From NCBI RefSeq assembly GCF_029360585.1, contig NZ_JAQZSJ010000004.1, forward strand, positions 186,001-250,000: a stretch of DNA of 64,000 nucleotides, in the 5' to 3' direction. The position numbers were made by a program, and so were the translations under genes. The number at the start of each line of letters is the position of its first letter. Position 1 is the first letter of the stretch. This document shows positions 52,496 through 61,003 of this stretch, piece by piece. This DNA comes from Cohnella caldifontis (GTDB lineage: Bacteria > Bacillota > Bacilli > Paenibacillales > Paenibacillaceae). Under the pieces are notes generated by a model that worked only from the letters and a program-made list of their open reading frames with translations, made no database searches and had not been told where the DNA came from.

Positions 52496-53830
52496 TCAGG
52501 CGTATTGTTCGGACGGCTCGAATACGACGGGCTCCCGGCCCACGGAGTAGTAAGTCAGGAAATGCCGGCGCATCCGCTCCGGGGGGAAACAGTTGCGTCC
52601 GTCCAGCAGGATCGGCCGTTTCAGCAGCTCGCGGACGCGGTCCAGGTCGAGCTCGAGAAATTGCGGCCATTCCGTCAGGATCAGGCATGCATCGCATCCC
52701 GCGATCGCTTCGTAAGGGTCGGAAGCGTACGTCACTTCCTCTCCGAACGCCTTTCTCGCTTCCTCCATCGCGACCGGGTCGTATACGCGGACCTCCGCCC
52801 CTCCGCCAAGCAGGGCGGGCACGATGTCCAAGGACGGCGCCTCCCGCATGTCGTCCGTGTTCGGCTTGAAAGCCAAGCCGAGGACCCCGATCTTGGTTCC
52901 CTGCAGGGACCCGACCGCTTCGGCGAGTTTGCCCAGCAGGACGAACTTCTGCTCGCGGTTCGTGCGGATGACGGCTTCCAGGAGCGGAAAGGCGTATCCG
53001 GCGTTCTCGGCCATCCAGCGCAGCGCGTGCGTATCCTTCGGGAAGCACGAACCGCCGTAGCCGATGCCGGCTTTCAGGAACGAACGGCCGATCCGGCTGT
53101 CCGACCCGATGCCTTCCGCCACGTCTTCCACGTCCGCCCCCATCCGTTCGCACAGGTTGGCGATGGCGTTGATGAACGAAATTTTCGTGGCCAGGAACGC
53201 GTTCGCGGCGTATTTGATCATTTCCGCGCTTTCCCGGCCGGTCCGGTGAATCGGCACGTCCAGCGGAGCGAAGCACGAAGCGACTTCCTCGATCGTCTCC
53301 TCCCGGTCCGCTCCCACGATGCACCGTTCCATGTTCAGGAAATCCGAAACCGCGGATCCTTCCCGCAGGAATTCCGGGTTGGACGCGACGTCGAATCGGA
53401 CCGAAGGATCGGCCATCTGGCCGGCGATCCACCGTTCCACCTTGCGGCTCGTGCCGACCGGCACGGTGCTTTTGACGACGACGGTTTTCGGCGTCCGCAG
53501 ATGGCGCCCGATGAATTCCGCCACCGCCTGCACGTAGCGCAAATCCGCCGCCCCGTCATGCCCCATCGGCGTCCCGACGGCGATAAAGAGCAGGTCGGAC
53601 CGTTCGACCGCCGCGGCCAGGTCCGAAGTAAAAGCCAATTTCCCTTCCGTGACGGCGCTGCGGACGATTAAATCCAGCCCCGGTTCGTAAATCGGAATCC
53701 GTCCGGCATTCAGCGTCCCGATCTTCCGGTCGTCGATATCGCAGCACAGGACGGAGTGGCCGATATGGGCCAGACAGGCCCCGTTCACGAGACCTACGTA
53801 CCCGGTTCCGAACATCGCGATTTTTTTCAC
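52496..53830 (-). CDS. UDP-glucose 6-dehydrogenase
   Basis: Oxidises UDP-glucose to UDP-glucuronate with two NAD+ (444 aa, normal length). NAD-binding 'KIAMFGTGYVGLVNGACLA', catalytic Cys in 'GIGYGGSCFPKDTHALRW', 'EMIKYAANAFLATKISFINA', and 'LAFKPNTDDMREAPSL' are hallmark motifs. The GTG start at 53830 follows AGGAGG. It supplies glucuronate for the polymer, and the epimerases downstream of the promoter use its product. The galU gene at 62228 provides the substrate. Confidence 0.96.
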   Translation of the reverse strand: MKKIAMFGTGYVGLVNGACLAHIGHSVLCCDIDDRKIGTLNAGRIPIYEPGLDLIVRSAVTEGKLAFTSDLAAAVERSDLLFIAVGTPMGHDGAADLRYVQAVAEFIGRHLRTPKTVVVKSTVPVGTSRKVERWIAGQMADPSVRFDVASNPEFLREGSAVSDFLNMERCIVGADREETIEEVASCFAPLDVPIHRTGRESAEMIKYAANAFLATKISFINAIANLCERMGADVEDVAEGIGSDSRIGRSFLKAGIGYGGSCFPKDTHALRWMAENAGYAFPLLEAVIRTNREQKFVLLGKLAEAVGSLQGTKIGVLGLAFKPNTDDMREAPSLDIVPALLGGGAEVRVYDPVAMEEARKAFGEEVTYASDPYEAIAGCDACLILTEWPQFLELDLDRVRELLKRPILLDGRNCFPPERMRRHFLTYYSVGREPVVFEPSEQYA

Positions 53831-53890
53831 GTCGTTGCCTCCTGTAAACGGGAGTTTGACGGACGTCAAACCCTCACGGTATTCGCGCCT

Positions 53891-54826
53891 TCACAGGGCC
53901 ACTTGGCTGGTCAGCTTGCCGCGGGCGTATTCCACGGTCCGCGACAAGCCTTCTTCCAGCGAAACGCGCGGGTTCCAGCCCAACGCTTCCCGGGCCCGCC
54001 GGAAGTTGAAAAAGCTGTGGGCGATATCCCCGGCCCGGGCGGGTTTGAATACCGGGGGTTTGTCGAACCCGCAAAAGCCGGCCGCGAGCTCGTAGAGCTC
54101 GAGCAGGTTCGTCGGCCGTCCCGTGCCGATGTTCAGCGTCTCCCCGTCTCCCGAGGTCAGGGCATGCAGGTTGGCCCGGGCGACGTCCTCGACGTATACG
54201 AAATCCCGGGTCTGGAGGCCGTCCCCGTAAATGACCGGCCGTTCTCCCCGGATCATCCGGTCGACGAACACCGAGATGACGCCCCCCTCTCCTTCCGCGC
54301 TCTGTCGGATGCCGTAGACGTTGGAATAACGCAAAATCGTATGCTCGATCCCGTACAGTTCGGAATAGCAACGAATATACATTTCCGGCGTGAACTTCGA
54401 GATGCCGTAGAACGAGATGGGCCGCGTGCGGTGGATCTCGTCGATCCCCAAATACTGGGGCTCGCCGTACACCGCGGCGGACGAGGCGTACACGATTTTC
54501 CGCACGCCCGCGTTCCGGCAGCATTCCAGCAAATGGATCGTCCCGTTGATGTTGTTCGCCGCGTCGAACATCGGGTATTGCAGCGATTTCTGCACCTGGA
54601 TGTTCGCCGCCAGATGGATGACGGTATCCGGACGGTGCGTTTCGAGGGCGAGGGCCGTCGCCGCGCTCCCGATGTCCGCTTCCAGGAAGATCGCCTGCGG
54701 ATGCACGTATTCCCGTCTGCCCACGGACAAATTGTCCAGGACGACCGTTTCATGACCGGCTTCGATCAAGGCTTCGACCACGCTGGAACCGATAAAGCCG
54801 GCTCCGCCCGTCACCAGCACTTTCAT
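53891..54826 (-). CDS. NAD-dependent epimerase/dehydratase (GalE-like)
   Basis: Extended SDR, 311 aa. Rossmann motif 'KVLVTGGAGFIGSSVVEALI', 'VIHLAANIQVQKSLQYPMFD', catalytic YxxxK in 'SFYGISKFTPEMY', and 'YGDGLQTRDFVYVEDVARAN'. It most resembles UDP-glucose/UDP-N-acetylglucosamine 4-epimerases. ATG 54826 overlaps the stop of the preceding epimerase by ATGA. It makes galactose- or GalNAc-type donors for the polymer. Confidence 0.9.
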   Translation of the reverse strand: MKVLVTGGAGFIGSSVVEALIEAGHETVVLDNLSVGRREYVHPQAIFLEADIGSAATALALETHRPDTVIHLAANIQVQKSLQYPMFDAANNINGTIHLLECCRNAGVRKIVYASSAAVYGEPQYLGIDEIHRTRPISFYGISKFTPEMYIRCYSELYGIEHTILRYSNVYGIRQSAEGEGGVISVFVDRMIRGERPVIYGDGLQTRDFVYVEDVARANLHALTSGDGETLNIGTGRPTNLLELYELAAGFCGFDKPPVFKPARAGDIAHSFFNFRRAREALGWNPRVSLEEGLSRTVEYARGKLTSQVAL

Positions 54827-55893
54827 TGGCCCTCTCCCTTCCGTTCCGCGAAAGAAGACCCGGCGGGCACCCCCGCCAGCTGCCTTCCCGATCCGTGAAA
54901 TTCCCCGTACCAATCGACGAAGCGGCGCAGGCCGTCTTCCAGTCGCGTCTGCGGCGCGAACCCGAAACGTTCTTCGAGCGGCCCCATGTCCGCGCAGGTG
55001 ATCTCCACGTCGCCCGGATGCATCGGGCGATACTCGATCCGCGCCTTCTTGCCCAGCAATTCCTCCAGCAGCCCGATCATGTCGGCCAGCTTCACCGGGC
55101 GGTGATTGCCGATGTTATAGAGCCGGTAAGGCGCGTTGCTGCTCTCCGGCGACGGAATCAGCCCGTTCCATCCCTCGTCGGCAACCGGGGCATCGGGCAG
55201 CAGCAGCTCGATGGCGGTCACGACGTCATCCACGTATGTAAAGTCGCGCCACATGTCCCCGCCGTTGAACACCGTGATTGGCCGGTCTTCGAGAATCGCC
55301 CGCGTGAACGAGTAGTAAGCCATGTCGGGACGACCCCACGGTCCGTATACGGTAAAGAAACGGAGTCCGGTCACGGGCAGCCGGTAGATGTGGCTGTAAG
55401 CGTGCGCCATCATCTCGTTCGCTTTCTTGGTCGCGGCGTACAGGCTGACCGGGTGATCGGCCGGGTCTTGGACCGAATACGGCACCTTGCGGTTGGCACC
55501 GTACACCGAGCTCGACGAGGCGAACAGCAGATGAGGGATCCGGTGGGACCGGCACGCTTCCAGCACGTTCAGGAAACCGGTGACGTTGGAGTCGATGTAC
55601 GCTTGCGGCTTCTCCAGGCTATACCGTACGCCCGCCTGCGCCGCGAGATGGACGACGGCCGAAAACCCGTTTTCCTCGAACAATTCCGTAAGCCGCTCCC
55701 GCTCTTCCAACGAACAAGGAACGAACCGGAACCGTTCGTGCCCAAGCAGACGATTCAGCCGGGCGTATTTCAATTCCACGTCGTAATAAGGGTTCAGGTT
55801 ATCGATTCCGACGACGGTGTATCCTTTCATCAGCAGCCGTTCCGTCAAATGATAGCCGATGAATCCCGCCGAGCCGGTCACCAGGACGCGCAT
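54823..55893 (-). CDS. UDP-glucuronate 4-epimerase-like SDR
   Basis: A 356-aa extended SDR: 'RVLVTGSAGFIGYHLTERLL', 'DNLNPYYDVELKYARLNRL', 'VVHLAAQAGVRYSLEKPQAY', catalytic 'SLYAATKKANEMMAHAYSH' (YxxxK), 'FFTVYGPWGRPDMAYYSFT' and 'FTYVDDVVTAI'. These motifs are those of UDP-glucuronate 4-epimerases (CapI type), giving UDP-galacturonate. The next gene but one encodes UDP-glucose dehydrogenase, consistent with a uronic-acid-containing polymer. GGAGGG precedes ATG 55893. Confidence 0.92.
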   Translation of the reverse strand: MRVLVTGSAGFIGYHLTERLLMKGYTVVGIDNLNPYYDVELKYARLNRLLGHERFRFVPCSLEERERLTELFEENGFSAVVHLAAQAGVRYSLEKPQAYIDSNVTGFLNVLEACRSHRIPHLLFASSSSVYGANRKVPYSVQDPADHPVSLYAATKKANEMMAHAYSHIYRLPVTGLRFFTVYGPWGRPDMAYYSFTRAILEDRPITVFNGGDMWRDFTYVDDVVTAIELLLPDAPVADEGWNGLIPSPESSNAPYRLYNIGNHRPVKLADMIGLLEELLGKKARIEYRPMHPGDVEITCADMGPLEERFGFAPQTRLEDGLRRFVDWYGEFHGSGRQLAGVPAGSSFAERKGEGQ

Positions 55894-55913
55894 CTTTCGT
55901 AATCCCTCCATTT

Positions 55914-56654
55914 TCAAGTACTCACGGTGACGAATGCTTTTTCGCCCGTTTTTTCCTCCGGGACGTTCCGGATCAGCGGATAGGCTTCGGATCGCTTGAC
56001 CCGGGGCAGCGCCGCCAGCGCCCTGAGCCCCAGCCTGGTTTCCAGCTCCTGCGCCGAGCGGACGCGGTCGTCCAAATAATGCCGCAAGAGGACGATCCCG
56101 GCCGAGAACACGACCGACAACACGAAGGCGATCGCCGTCTTGATTTCCGGCTTCGTGTTGATCGGCTCGGGATGCGGGGCGGCCGCCGCCTGGTCGAGCA
56201 GGAACAGATGGTTCACCTTGATGATTTCGGGGATTTCCGTCAGCACCACGCCGGCTACGGCGTTGGCGACGGCCGCCGCCCAGTCGTAGGAACCGTCCTG
56301 CACGACGATGGACATGATTTGGTTATTCGTCGTTTTCGTCGTCACGAGCGCCGCCAATTCGTCCGCCGTGGCGTGCAGTTCCGGGTGATTCTCCACGACT
56401 TTCTCCATGAGCCTGGGCGTGCGGACGATCTCGCCGTAAGTCTGGATCAACATGCCGTTGGCCATGAGCTGGTTGTAGCTGAGTCCCGTTTCGTCCGCTT
56501 GCCCGTTCGTCAGGATGAGCTTGGCCGAAGCTTCGTAGATCGGTTGAGCGTACAGGTAACTGTAAGCGCCGGCGAGGGACGTCAAGAGAAGCGTCGCGAT
56601 GAAGACGAAACGCCACTTGGATCTCAGGATCCGGGCGACCTGTTTGAAGTCCAT
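55914..56654 (-). CDS. Second Wzz/CapA-like chain-length regulator
   Basis: A 246-aa homologue of the protein at 50561: N-terminal 'MDFKQVARILRSKW' and helix 'FVFIATLLLTSLAGAYSYLY', extracellular 'YNQLMANGMLIQTYGEIV' and 'PRLMEKVVENHPELHATADE', C-terminal helix 'AIAFVLSVVFSAGIVLLRHY'. It is the first of two copies in transcription order and follows the peptide-export genes directly. Two Wzz-like proteins may give two chain-length classes, or one may regulate the kinase alone. Confidence 0.87.
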   Translation of the reverse strand: MDFKQVARILRSKWRFVFIATLLLTSLAGAYSYLYAQPIYEASAKLILTNGQADETGLSYNQLMANGMLIQTYGEIVRTPRLMEKVVENHPELHATADELAALVTTKTTNNQIMSIVVQDGSYDWAAAVANAVAGVVLTEIPEIIKVNHLFLLDQAAAAPHPEPINTKPEIKTAIAFVLSVVFSAGIVLLRHYLDDRVRSAQELETRLGLRALAALPRVKRSEAYPLIRNVPEEKTGEKAFVTVST

Positions 56655-56680
56655 GTCCAACCTCTTTTCTACCGTGTGGA

Positions 56681-57175
56681 TTACAGCCATTTCGCGAGCA
56701 TCTTGCGGCTGCGGGCATCCCATTCGGACTCCGCGGGCAGCCCGTATTTCTGGTCCGTCACGTCCGTTACGAGCCGGAGACCGCCTTCCAGCTTCGCGAT
56801 CGACTCATAGAACGGACCGGTGCGGATCCGCATCGGTCCGGCGTCGGTCAGCACGTCCCAGTGCCAATGGCCGAAGCGGCGCCGAATGCGCCGAATGCTG
56901 ACGATCCGGGGGAGAAACGGACGGAAGCCCGCTTCCCGTTCGACCGCCGTCCGGCTGCCCGCCTCCATTCCTTCGAGCGAACGCAGCACGCCGAGCGGGC
57001 GGCCGGACGAATCCTGAACGGCGATATAGCCGTCCGGATGCGTAAGCGGAAAGAGCCGGCTCGCCGTCACCCTTTCCCTCCGTCCAAGCCACTCGGCAAT
57101 CAAGTATCCTTGCCCGTCCCTCTCGAACCGAACCGAACGCGTTTCGATCCATGGCAATCCGCCGTTTTCCGTCAT
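56681..57175 (-). CDS. DUF1854 family protein associated with the ABC exporter
   Basis: A 164-aa protein matching DUF1854. 'YIAVQDSSGRPLGVLRSLEG', 'FRPFLPRIVSIRRIRRRFGH' and the end 'SEWDARSRKMLAKWL' are the best-conserved segments. In other bacteria this family is named after cyanophycin-associated ABC transporters, next to which it sits; no cyanophycin gene is seen here. It is coupled by ATGA to the ABC exporter gene. It is probably a cytosolic accessory or regulatory subunit of that exporter. Confidence 0.8.
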   Translation of the reverse strand: MTENGGLPWIETRSVRFERDGQGYLIAEWLGRRERVTASRLFPLTHPDGYIAVQDSSGRPLGVLRSLEGMEAGSRTAVEREAGFRPFLPRIVSIRRIRRRFGHWHWDVLTDAGPMRIRTGPFYESIAKLEGGLRLVTDVTDQKYGLPAESEWDARSRKMLAKWL

Positions 57176-59355
57176 CGCGCTCCCTCCATCGCCGGACGGC
57201 CGGACTCCTGCGAACGGAGCAGCCGGAGATATACGCCGTCCCGTCCGGACAATTGCTCATGCGTGCCCGTCTCCGCCAGCGTTCCGCCGTCCAGAACGAA
57301 AATCCGGTCGACGCGGCGCAGCGCGGACAGCCGATGGGCGATCGCGACCGTCGTGCGTCCTTCGCTCAGCCGCTCCAGCGCTTCCTGGATCTCCGACTCC
57401 GTTTCCGTGTCGACCGACGAAGTCGCTTCGTCCAAAATGAGCACGGACGGATTCAGCAGCAGCGTCCGGGCGATCGAAATCCGCTGCTTCTCCCCGCCGG
57501 ACAGCTGCACGCCCCGTTCGCCGACCATCGTGTCGTACCCGTAGGGCAGCCGGGAAATGAAATCGTGGGCCCGGGCTTGAACGGCCGCCTGCACGATCCG
57601 CTCCGGCGCGGCGTCCGGCAGCCCGTACCCGATGTTCTCCGCGACCGTGCCGTCGAATAGGTACGTCTCCTGGAACACGATGCCGACGTGCCGCCGCAAA
57701 TCTTCTTTCGCGAGGCGGCGAAGATCGATGCCGTCCAGGCAGATCCGCCCGGCGTCCGGATCGTAGAATCGGCACAGCAGATGGATCAGCGTCGATTTTC
57801 CGGCGCCGGACCGGCCGACGATGCCGATCTTTTCGCCCGGACGGATCTGCAAGGAGACGTTCCGCAACACCTCGCGGCCTTGTTCGTATCCGAACCGCAC
57901 GTCTTCGACCGTAATTTCTCCCCTCGCCTGCGGGAGCCGGACCGAGACGCCGTCTTCCTCCGATTCCGGCTCCGCCTGCAGCAAATCCAGGATCCTGTCC
58001 GCCGCGGCCAGCGCGGCATTCGTCCATCCCATCGCCCTGGCGTTCGATTCCAAGTGGCCGAGAAACATCGAGAAGTAAGCCGTAAACGCGACGACGGAGC
58101 CGAGCGTCGCGTCCCCGTCGATCACGCGCTGCCCCCCGACGAACCACGCCAGGGCGATGCCGAGGGACAGAGCCAAGCCCATCCCCGAATGCATCCACTG
58201 GGACCAGACGGCCTGTTCCTTCATCCGGCCGACGGCGATCCCGTTCAAGGTCCGGAACCGGGTTTTCTCCGTTTCCCCGCGATGAAAAGCCTTGATGACC
58301 CGGACGCCCTGCAGCGCTTCGGATATGTACTGCTGCAGGTCGTATTCCGCGTTCCATTTGCGATTCCGCAGCGATCGGAGCTTGGGCCACAGCGCCAAGA
58401 CGACCGCCAGGCACACCGGCGCCAGCACCAGCATGAAGAGCGTAAGCCGCCAGTCGAGGAAGAACATCATGGCGAGAACGGCGCACGAAAGGATAAACTG
58501 GGCAAACAGCTGCGTCATGCCGAGGGCCAGGAACTCCTGCACGAATTCCGCGTCGTGCTGGATCCGGCTGATGAACGGCGCCGTTTTTCTCCGTTCGTAG
58601 TACCGGATGGGCAAATCCATCAGCTTGCCGAACATGTCCTCGCGGATTCGCCCGACCAGCAAACTGCCGAGTCGGATGCCGAGTTTCCCCCGCCACACCT
58701 GGAACACGGCTTCGAGCACGTAGGCGGCGACGAGCAGGCCGATCAGGCCCGCGAACGCGGCGGGGGAGGACGACAGCACCCCTCCGTCGATAATCGGCTT
58801 CATCAAATAGGGAGAAACGGCCTCCAGCGCCGCCGCGATCAGCAAAATCCCGCATAATCCGAGCATTTGCCGCTTGTATGGCGCAACGAATCGTGCCAAG
58901 TGGACGAGAACGCGCAGCCGGTCGGACCAGGACAACCGGACCGGCTCTTCCGCCCGTTCGTGATCTTCCGCCCGCGAAGCCGAGCCGGCTTCCGCGCGAT
59001 CCCGGGACTCCGGAGGCGGCCCTCCGTCAAGAAACGCGCGGACTTGCGCGTCGAACGCCTGCATCGCCCGGATGCCGGACAATTTGCAAAAACCGAGGCG
59101 AACCGGTTGTCCGTCCAAGGTTAACGCCTCGATCCACGCGCCGCCTCCCGTTTCCCGCACGGCCGTCCCGGCCAAGTCGCGGACGGCCAGGCGCAGCACG
59201 GTTTCCCCATCCGATTTCCTGACTTCCAGCGCCTGCGGGGTGAGCACGACGGATCGGCTCTCCCACCGTCCCGACTCGGACGCGTCCGTGTCCAACCGGA
59301 ACAGAACGGTTTCCCGTTCAGGAATCGAACGTTCCGCCCGAACCGCCGATGCCAT
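57172..59355 (-). CDS. ABC exporter (TM-NBD) with extra N-terminal domain
   Basis: A 727-aa half-transporter. Residues 1-110 form an extra N-terminal domain, beta-rich by pattern ('SRSVVLTPQALEVRKSDGET', 'WIEALTLDGQPVRLGFCKL'), PH-like in style, followed by a charged linker. Then six membrane helices (160-445) and an NBD: Walker A 'GIVGRSGAGKSTLIHLLCRF', signature 'VQLSGGEKQRISIARTL', Walker B 'VLILDEATSSVDTETE'. The same extra domain is known in transporters paired with DUF1854 genes. Here it is the likely exporter of the 42-aa peptide. It overlaps the upstream S26 gene by 38 bp. Confidence 0.9.
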   Translation of the reverse strand: MASAVRAERSIPERETVLFRLDTDASESGRWESRSVVLTPQALEVRKSDGETVLRLAVRDLAGTAVRETGGGAWIEALTLDGQPVRLGFCKLSGIRAMQAFDAQVRAFLDGGPPPESRDRAEAGSASRAEDHERAEEPVRLSWSDRLRVLVHLARFVAPYKRQMLGLCGILLIAAALEAVSPYLMKPIIDGGVLSSSPAAFAGLIGLLVAAYVLEAVFQVWRGKLGIRLGSLLVGRIREDMFGKLMDLPIRYYERRKTAPFISRIQHDAEFVQEFLALGMTQLFAQFILSCAVLAMMFFLDWRLTLFMLVLAPVCLAVVLALWPKLRSLRNRKWNAEYDLQQYISEALQGVRVIKAFHRGETEKTRFRTLNGIAVGRMKEQAVWSQWMHSGMGLALSLGIALAWFVGGQRVIDGDATLGSVVAFTAYFSMFLGHLESNARAMGWTNAALAAADRILDLLQAEPESEEDGVSVRLPQARGEITVEDVRFGYEQGREVLRNVSLQIRPGEKIGIVGRSGAGKSTLIHLLCRFYDPDAGRICLDGIDLRRLAKEDLRRHVGIVFQETYLFDGTVAENIGYGLPDAAPERIVQAAVQARAHDFISRLPYGYDTMVGERGVQLSGGEKQRISIARTLLLNPSVLILDEATSSVDTETESEIQEALERLSEGRTTVAIAHRLSALRRVDRIFVLDGGTLAETGTHEQLSGRDGVYLRLLRSQESGRPAMEGAR

Positions 59356-59827
59356 ACAGCTCCCACCTTCCAGGCGCCGCGCCTCCGGCTCGGACTTCCT
59401 TCCGTCTCGCCGCCCCCGCGAACGGGAGCAAAGCCAGCCGGCCGCGCGCCGCGATATAGGACCAACATTTCCGCAGCGCCGCCGACTCGCGGATCGTCTT
59501 CTCTTCTCTTCTCAGCTCGCTGAGTACGCCGACGATTTGCGACCGGTAGACGGGTTTGTCGAAGTACCCGTTCGTATCCCCGCGAAACACGTATTGAATG
59601 CCCGACCCGACGCGATCGATCCGATGCAGCCGGTGCGAGTACACGATGCCGCTCTCGCCGACGACGAGTCCGACTTGCCCGATTTTCAGTCCGGCGTAGA
59701 GGGGGCGGAACACGCAAATATCTTCGGGCAAAATATATGGATACATACTGTATCCGCGCGCCCGCAAAACGACTTCCTGTTTGCGCTGCATGACGGCTTG
59801 CAGCGTGCGAAGCGTTTCATTCCTCAC
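59318..59827 (-). CDS. S26-type (SipW-like, Ser/His) peptidase
   Basis: A 169-aa S24/S26-family peptidase. The catalytic Ser is in 'RARGYSMYPYILPEDICVF'; the second catalytic residue is His rather than Lys, in 'GIVYSHRLHRID', and 'VFRGDTNGYFDKPVYRSQIV' (GD.N) follows, as in the SipW/eukaryote-like branch. There is no N-terminal membrane helix, so it may act in the cytosol. Placed between PqqD and the exporter, it is the likely leader peptidase for the 42-aa precursor. The last 40 residues overlap the exporter gene. Confidence 0.85.
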   Translation of the reverse strand: MRNETLRTLQAVMQRKQEVVLRARGYSMYPYILPEDICVFRPLYAGLKIGQVGLVVGESGIVYSHRLHRIDRVGSGIQYVFRGDTNGYFDKPVYRSQIVGVLSELRREEKTIRESAALRKCWSYIAARGRLALLPFAGAARRKEVRAGGAAPGRWELYGIGGSGGTFDS

Positions 59828-60086
59828 GGCGGATCAGCCCGATCTCGGTCAATTGCTCCAGAAAATGCCGCAAATCCGCGTCCACGGCTTCGCGGCCCGT
59901 CCGGAACTCGTTCGATAACCGCTCCGCCAGATCCTCGAACGTCAGAGGTTCCGTCAACGATTGCCACACGAACCCTCCGGTTTCGTTCAGCTTGGTTACC
60001 GTGAACGTTTCCTGGTTCAGCAGGATCGCCTCGCCTTCCATGTCCAGCATTTCGACGGCACCGTGGCGCGAGTAGCTTCCGCTCAT
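59817..60086 (-). CDS. PqqD-type RiPP recognition element protein
   Basis: An 89-aa PqqD-family protein. 'EAILLNQETFTVTKLNETGG' and 'FVWQSLTEPLTFEDLAERLS' match the winged-helix RRE fold that binds RiPP leader peptides. ATG 60086 overlaps the HPr-kinase-like gene stop (ATGA). In lasso systems this subunit (B1) captures the leader through the YxxP motif, which the 42-aa peptide has. The pairing of RRE, kinase-like and peptidase genes marks a modification module. Confidence 0.9.
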   Translation of the reverse strand: MSGSYSRHGAVEMLDMEGEAILLNQETFTVTKLNETGGFVWQSLTEPLTFEDLAERLSNEFRTGREAVDADLRHFLEQLTEIGLIRREE

Positions 60087-60892
60087 GAGATGACCTCCCA
60101 AAACCGATCGTTTTTTTGGAATTCCAGCACGTACACGGGCACCCGTTCGACAAGCGTTTTGCATTGCCGCACGAGCCCGGCCGACAAGCGGTTGTCGTAT
60201 TTCCAATGCACGATTTTATCGAACAATGCCAACATCGCTTCGCTTCCGCGAAGGCGGCGCTTCCCGACGGAGGTCGACTGCTCGAGCAAATAGACGGCGC
60301 GCAGCGGTACCGGGCTCACCCCCGCCGGCTCCGGAAAATCGTTGCGGAACGGCGAATCGTGCACCAGGATCCGGCCGACCTCGGGGACTTGCAGGATCGA
60401 AGATTCGTCCGCGAGCAGCGGTCTCGGCCGGGACAGCGCGGCGACGGTCGATTTGCCCGCCCCGGAATATCCGGTGAACAAATGCGCTTCCCCGTCGTTC
60501 ACCACGCAAGAGGAATGGACGATGAGGCCCCACCGCCGTTCCGTCAAAACCGTGCTGAGCCAATTCAGGAGCGCCGTGCGGAGCGAGAAATAGTCGCAGA
60601 AGCCGATGTCCGCTTCCCTGCGGTCCGCGCTGATCGCCAAGCGGTAATCCGCCCTCGTGAAAGTCAGTCCCCGCGGCGTCTCCTCGAACGCAACCGGAAC
60701 TTCCGCGTCTTCCGCGATCTCCAGCGGATGGCCGTATCCGGAACTTACGGCGATCGTGTAATCCGGCGCACGGCGAACGGCCGGCGGCACCGGGCGACTG
60801 CCGATCGTCATGGCCAAATACCGCTCCGCTTCGGGTCCGGACAACCGGAACCGGATGAGGTTGTCTCCTATTAACCGCAGCGCTTCAATCAT
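60083..60892 (-). CDS. HPr kinase/phosphorylase-like protein
   Basis: A 269-aa protein related to the C-terminal HprK kinase domain. Walker A is 'GYSGAGKSTVAALS', preceded by the family 'GLIVHSSCVVNDGEAHLFT' and followed by 'RPLLADESSILQV', which covers the HprK catalytic region. HprK homologues in paeninodin-type clusters phosphorylate the modified peptide; this one may do the same to Ser 21 or Ser 24. It follows the precursor after a terminator-like hairpin. No gene for a regular Hpr kinase function is adjacent. Confidence 0.88.
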   Translation of the reverse strand: MIEALRLIGDNLIRFRLSGPEAERYLAMTIGSRPVPPAVRRAPDYTIAVSSGYGHPLEIAEDAEVPVAFEETPRGLTFTRADYRLAISADRREADIGFCDYFSLRTALLNWLSTVLTERRWGLIVHSSCVVNDGEAHLFTGYSGAGKSTVAALSRPRPLLADESSILQVPEVGRILVHDSPFRNDFPEPAGVSPVPLRAVYLLEQSTSVGKRRLRGSEAMLALFDKIVHWKYDNRLSAGLVRQCKTLVERVPVYVLEFQKNDRFWEVIS

Positions 60893-60911
60893 CTCGTTTG
60901 CTCTCCCTCCG

Positions 60912-60952
60912 GGAAATAAAAAGAGAAAGAAAGAGTCGCCTCTTTCTTTCTC
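60912..60952 (-). terminator. Attenuator-like terminator after the precursor gene
   Basis: Perfect 13-bp stem (GAGAAAGAAAGAG / CTCTTTCTTTCTC, loop TCGC) followed on the minus strand by TTTTTATTT. It lies between the peptide gene and the kinase-like gene. Partial termination would give more precursor than enzyme, as in many RiPP operons. Confidence 0.85.
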
Positions 60953-61003
60953 CGCTTAGGAATTACGATTCATTCCGCGTCCGCGGCCAGCCGCGGAAGA
61001 GGA

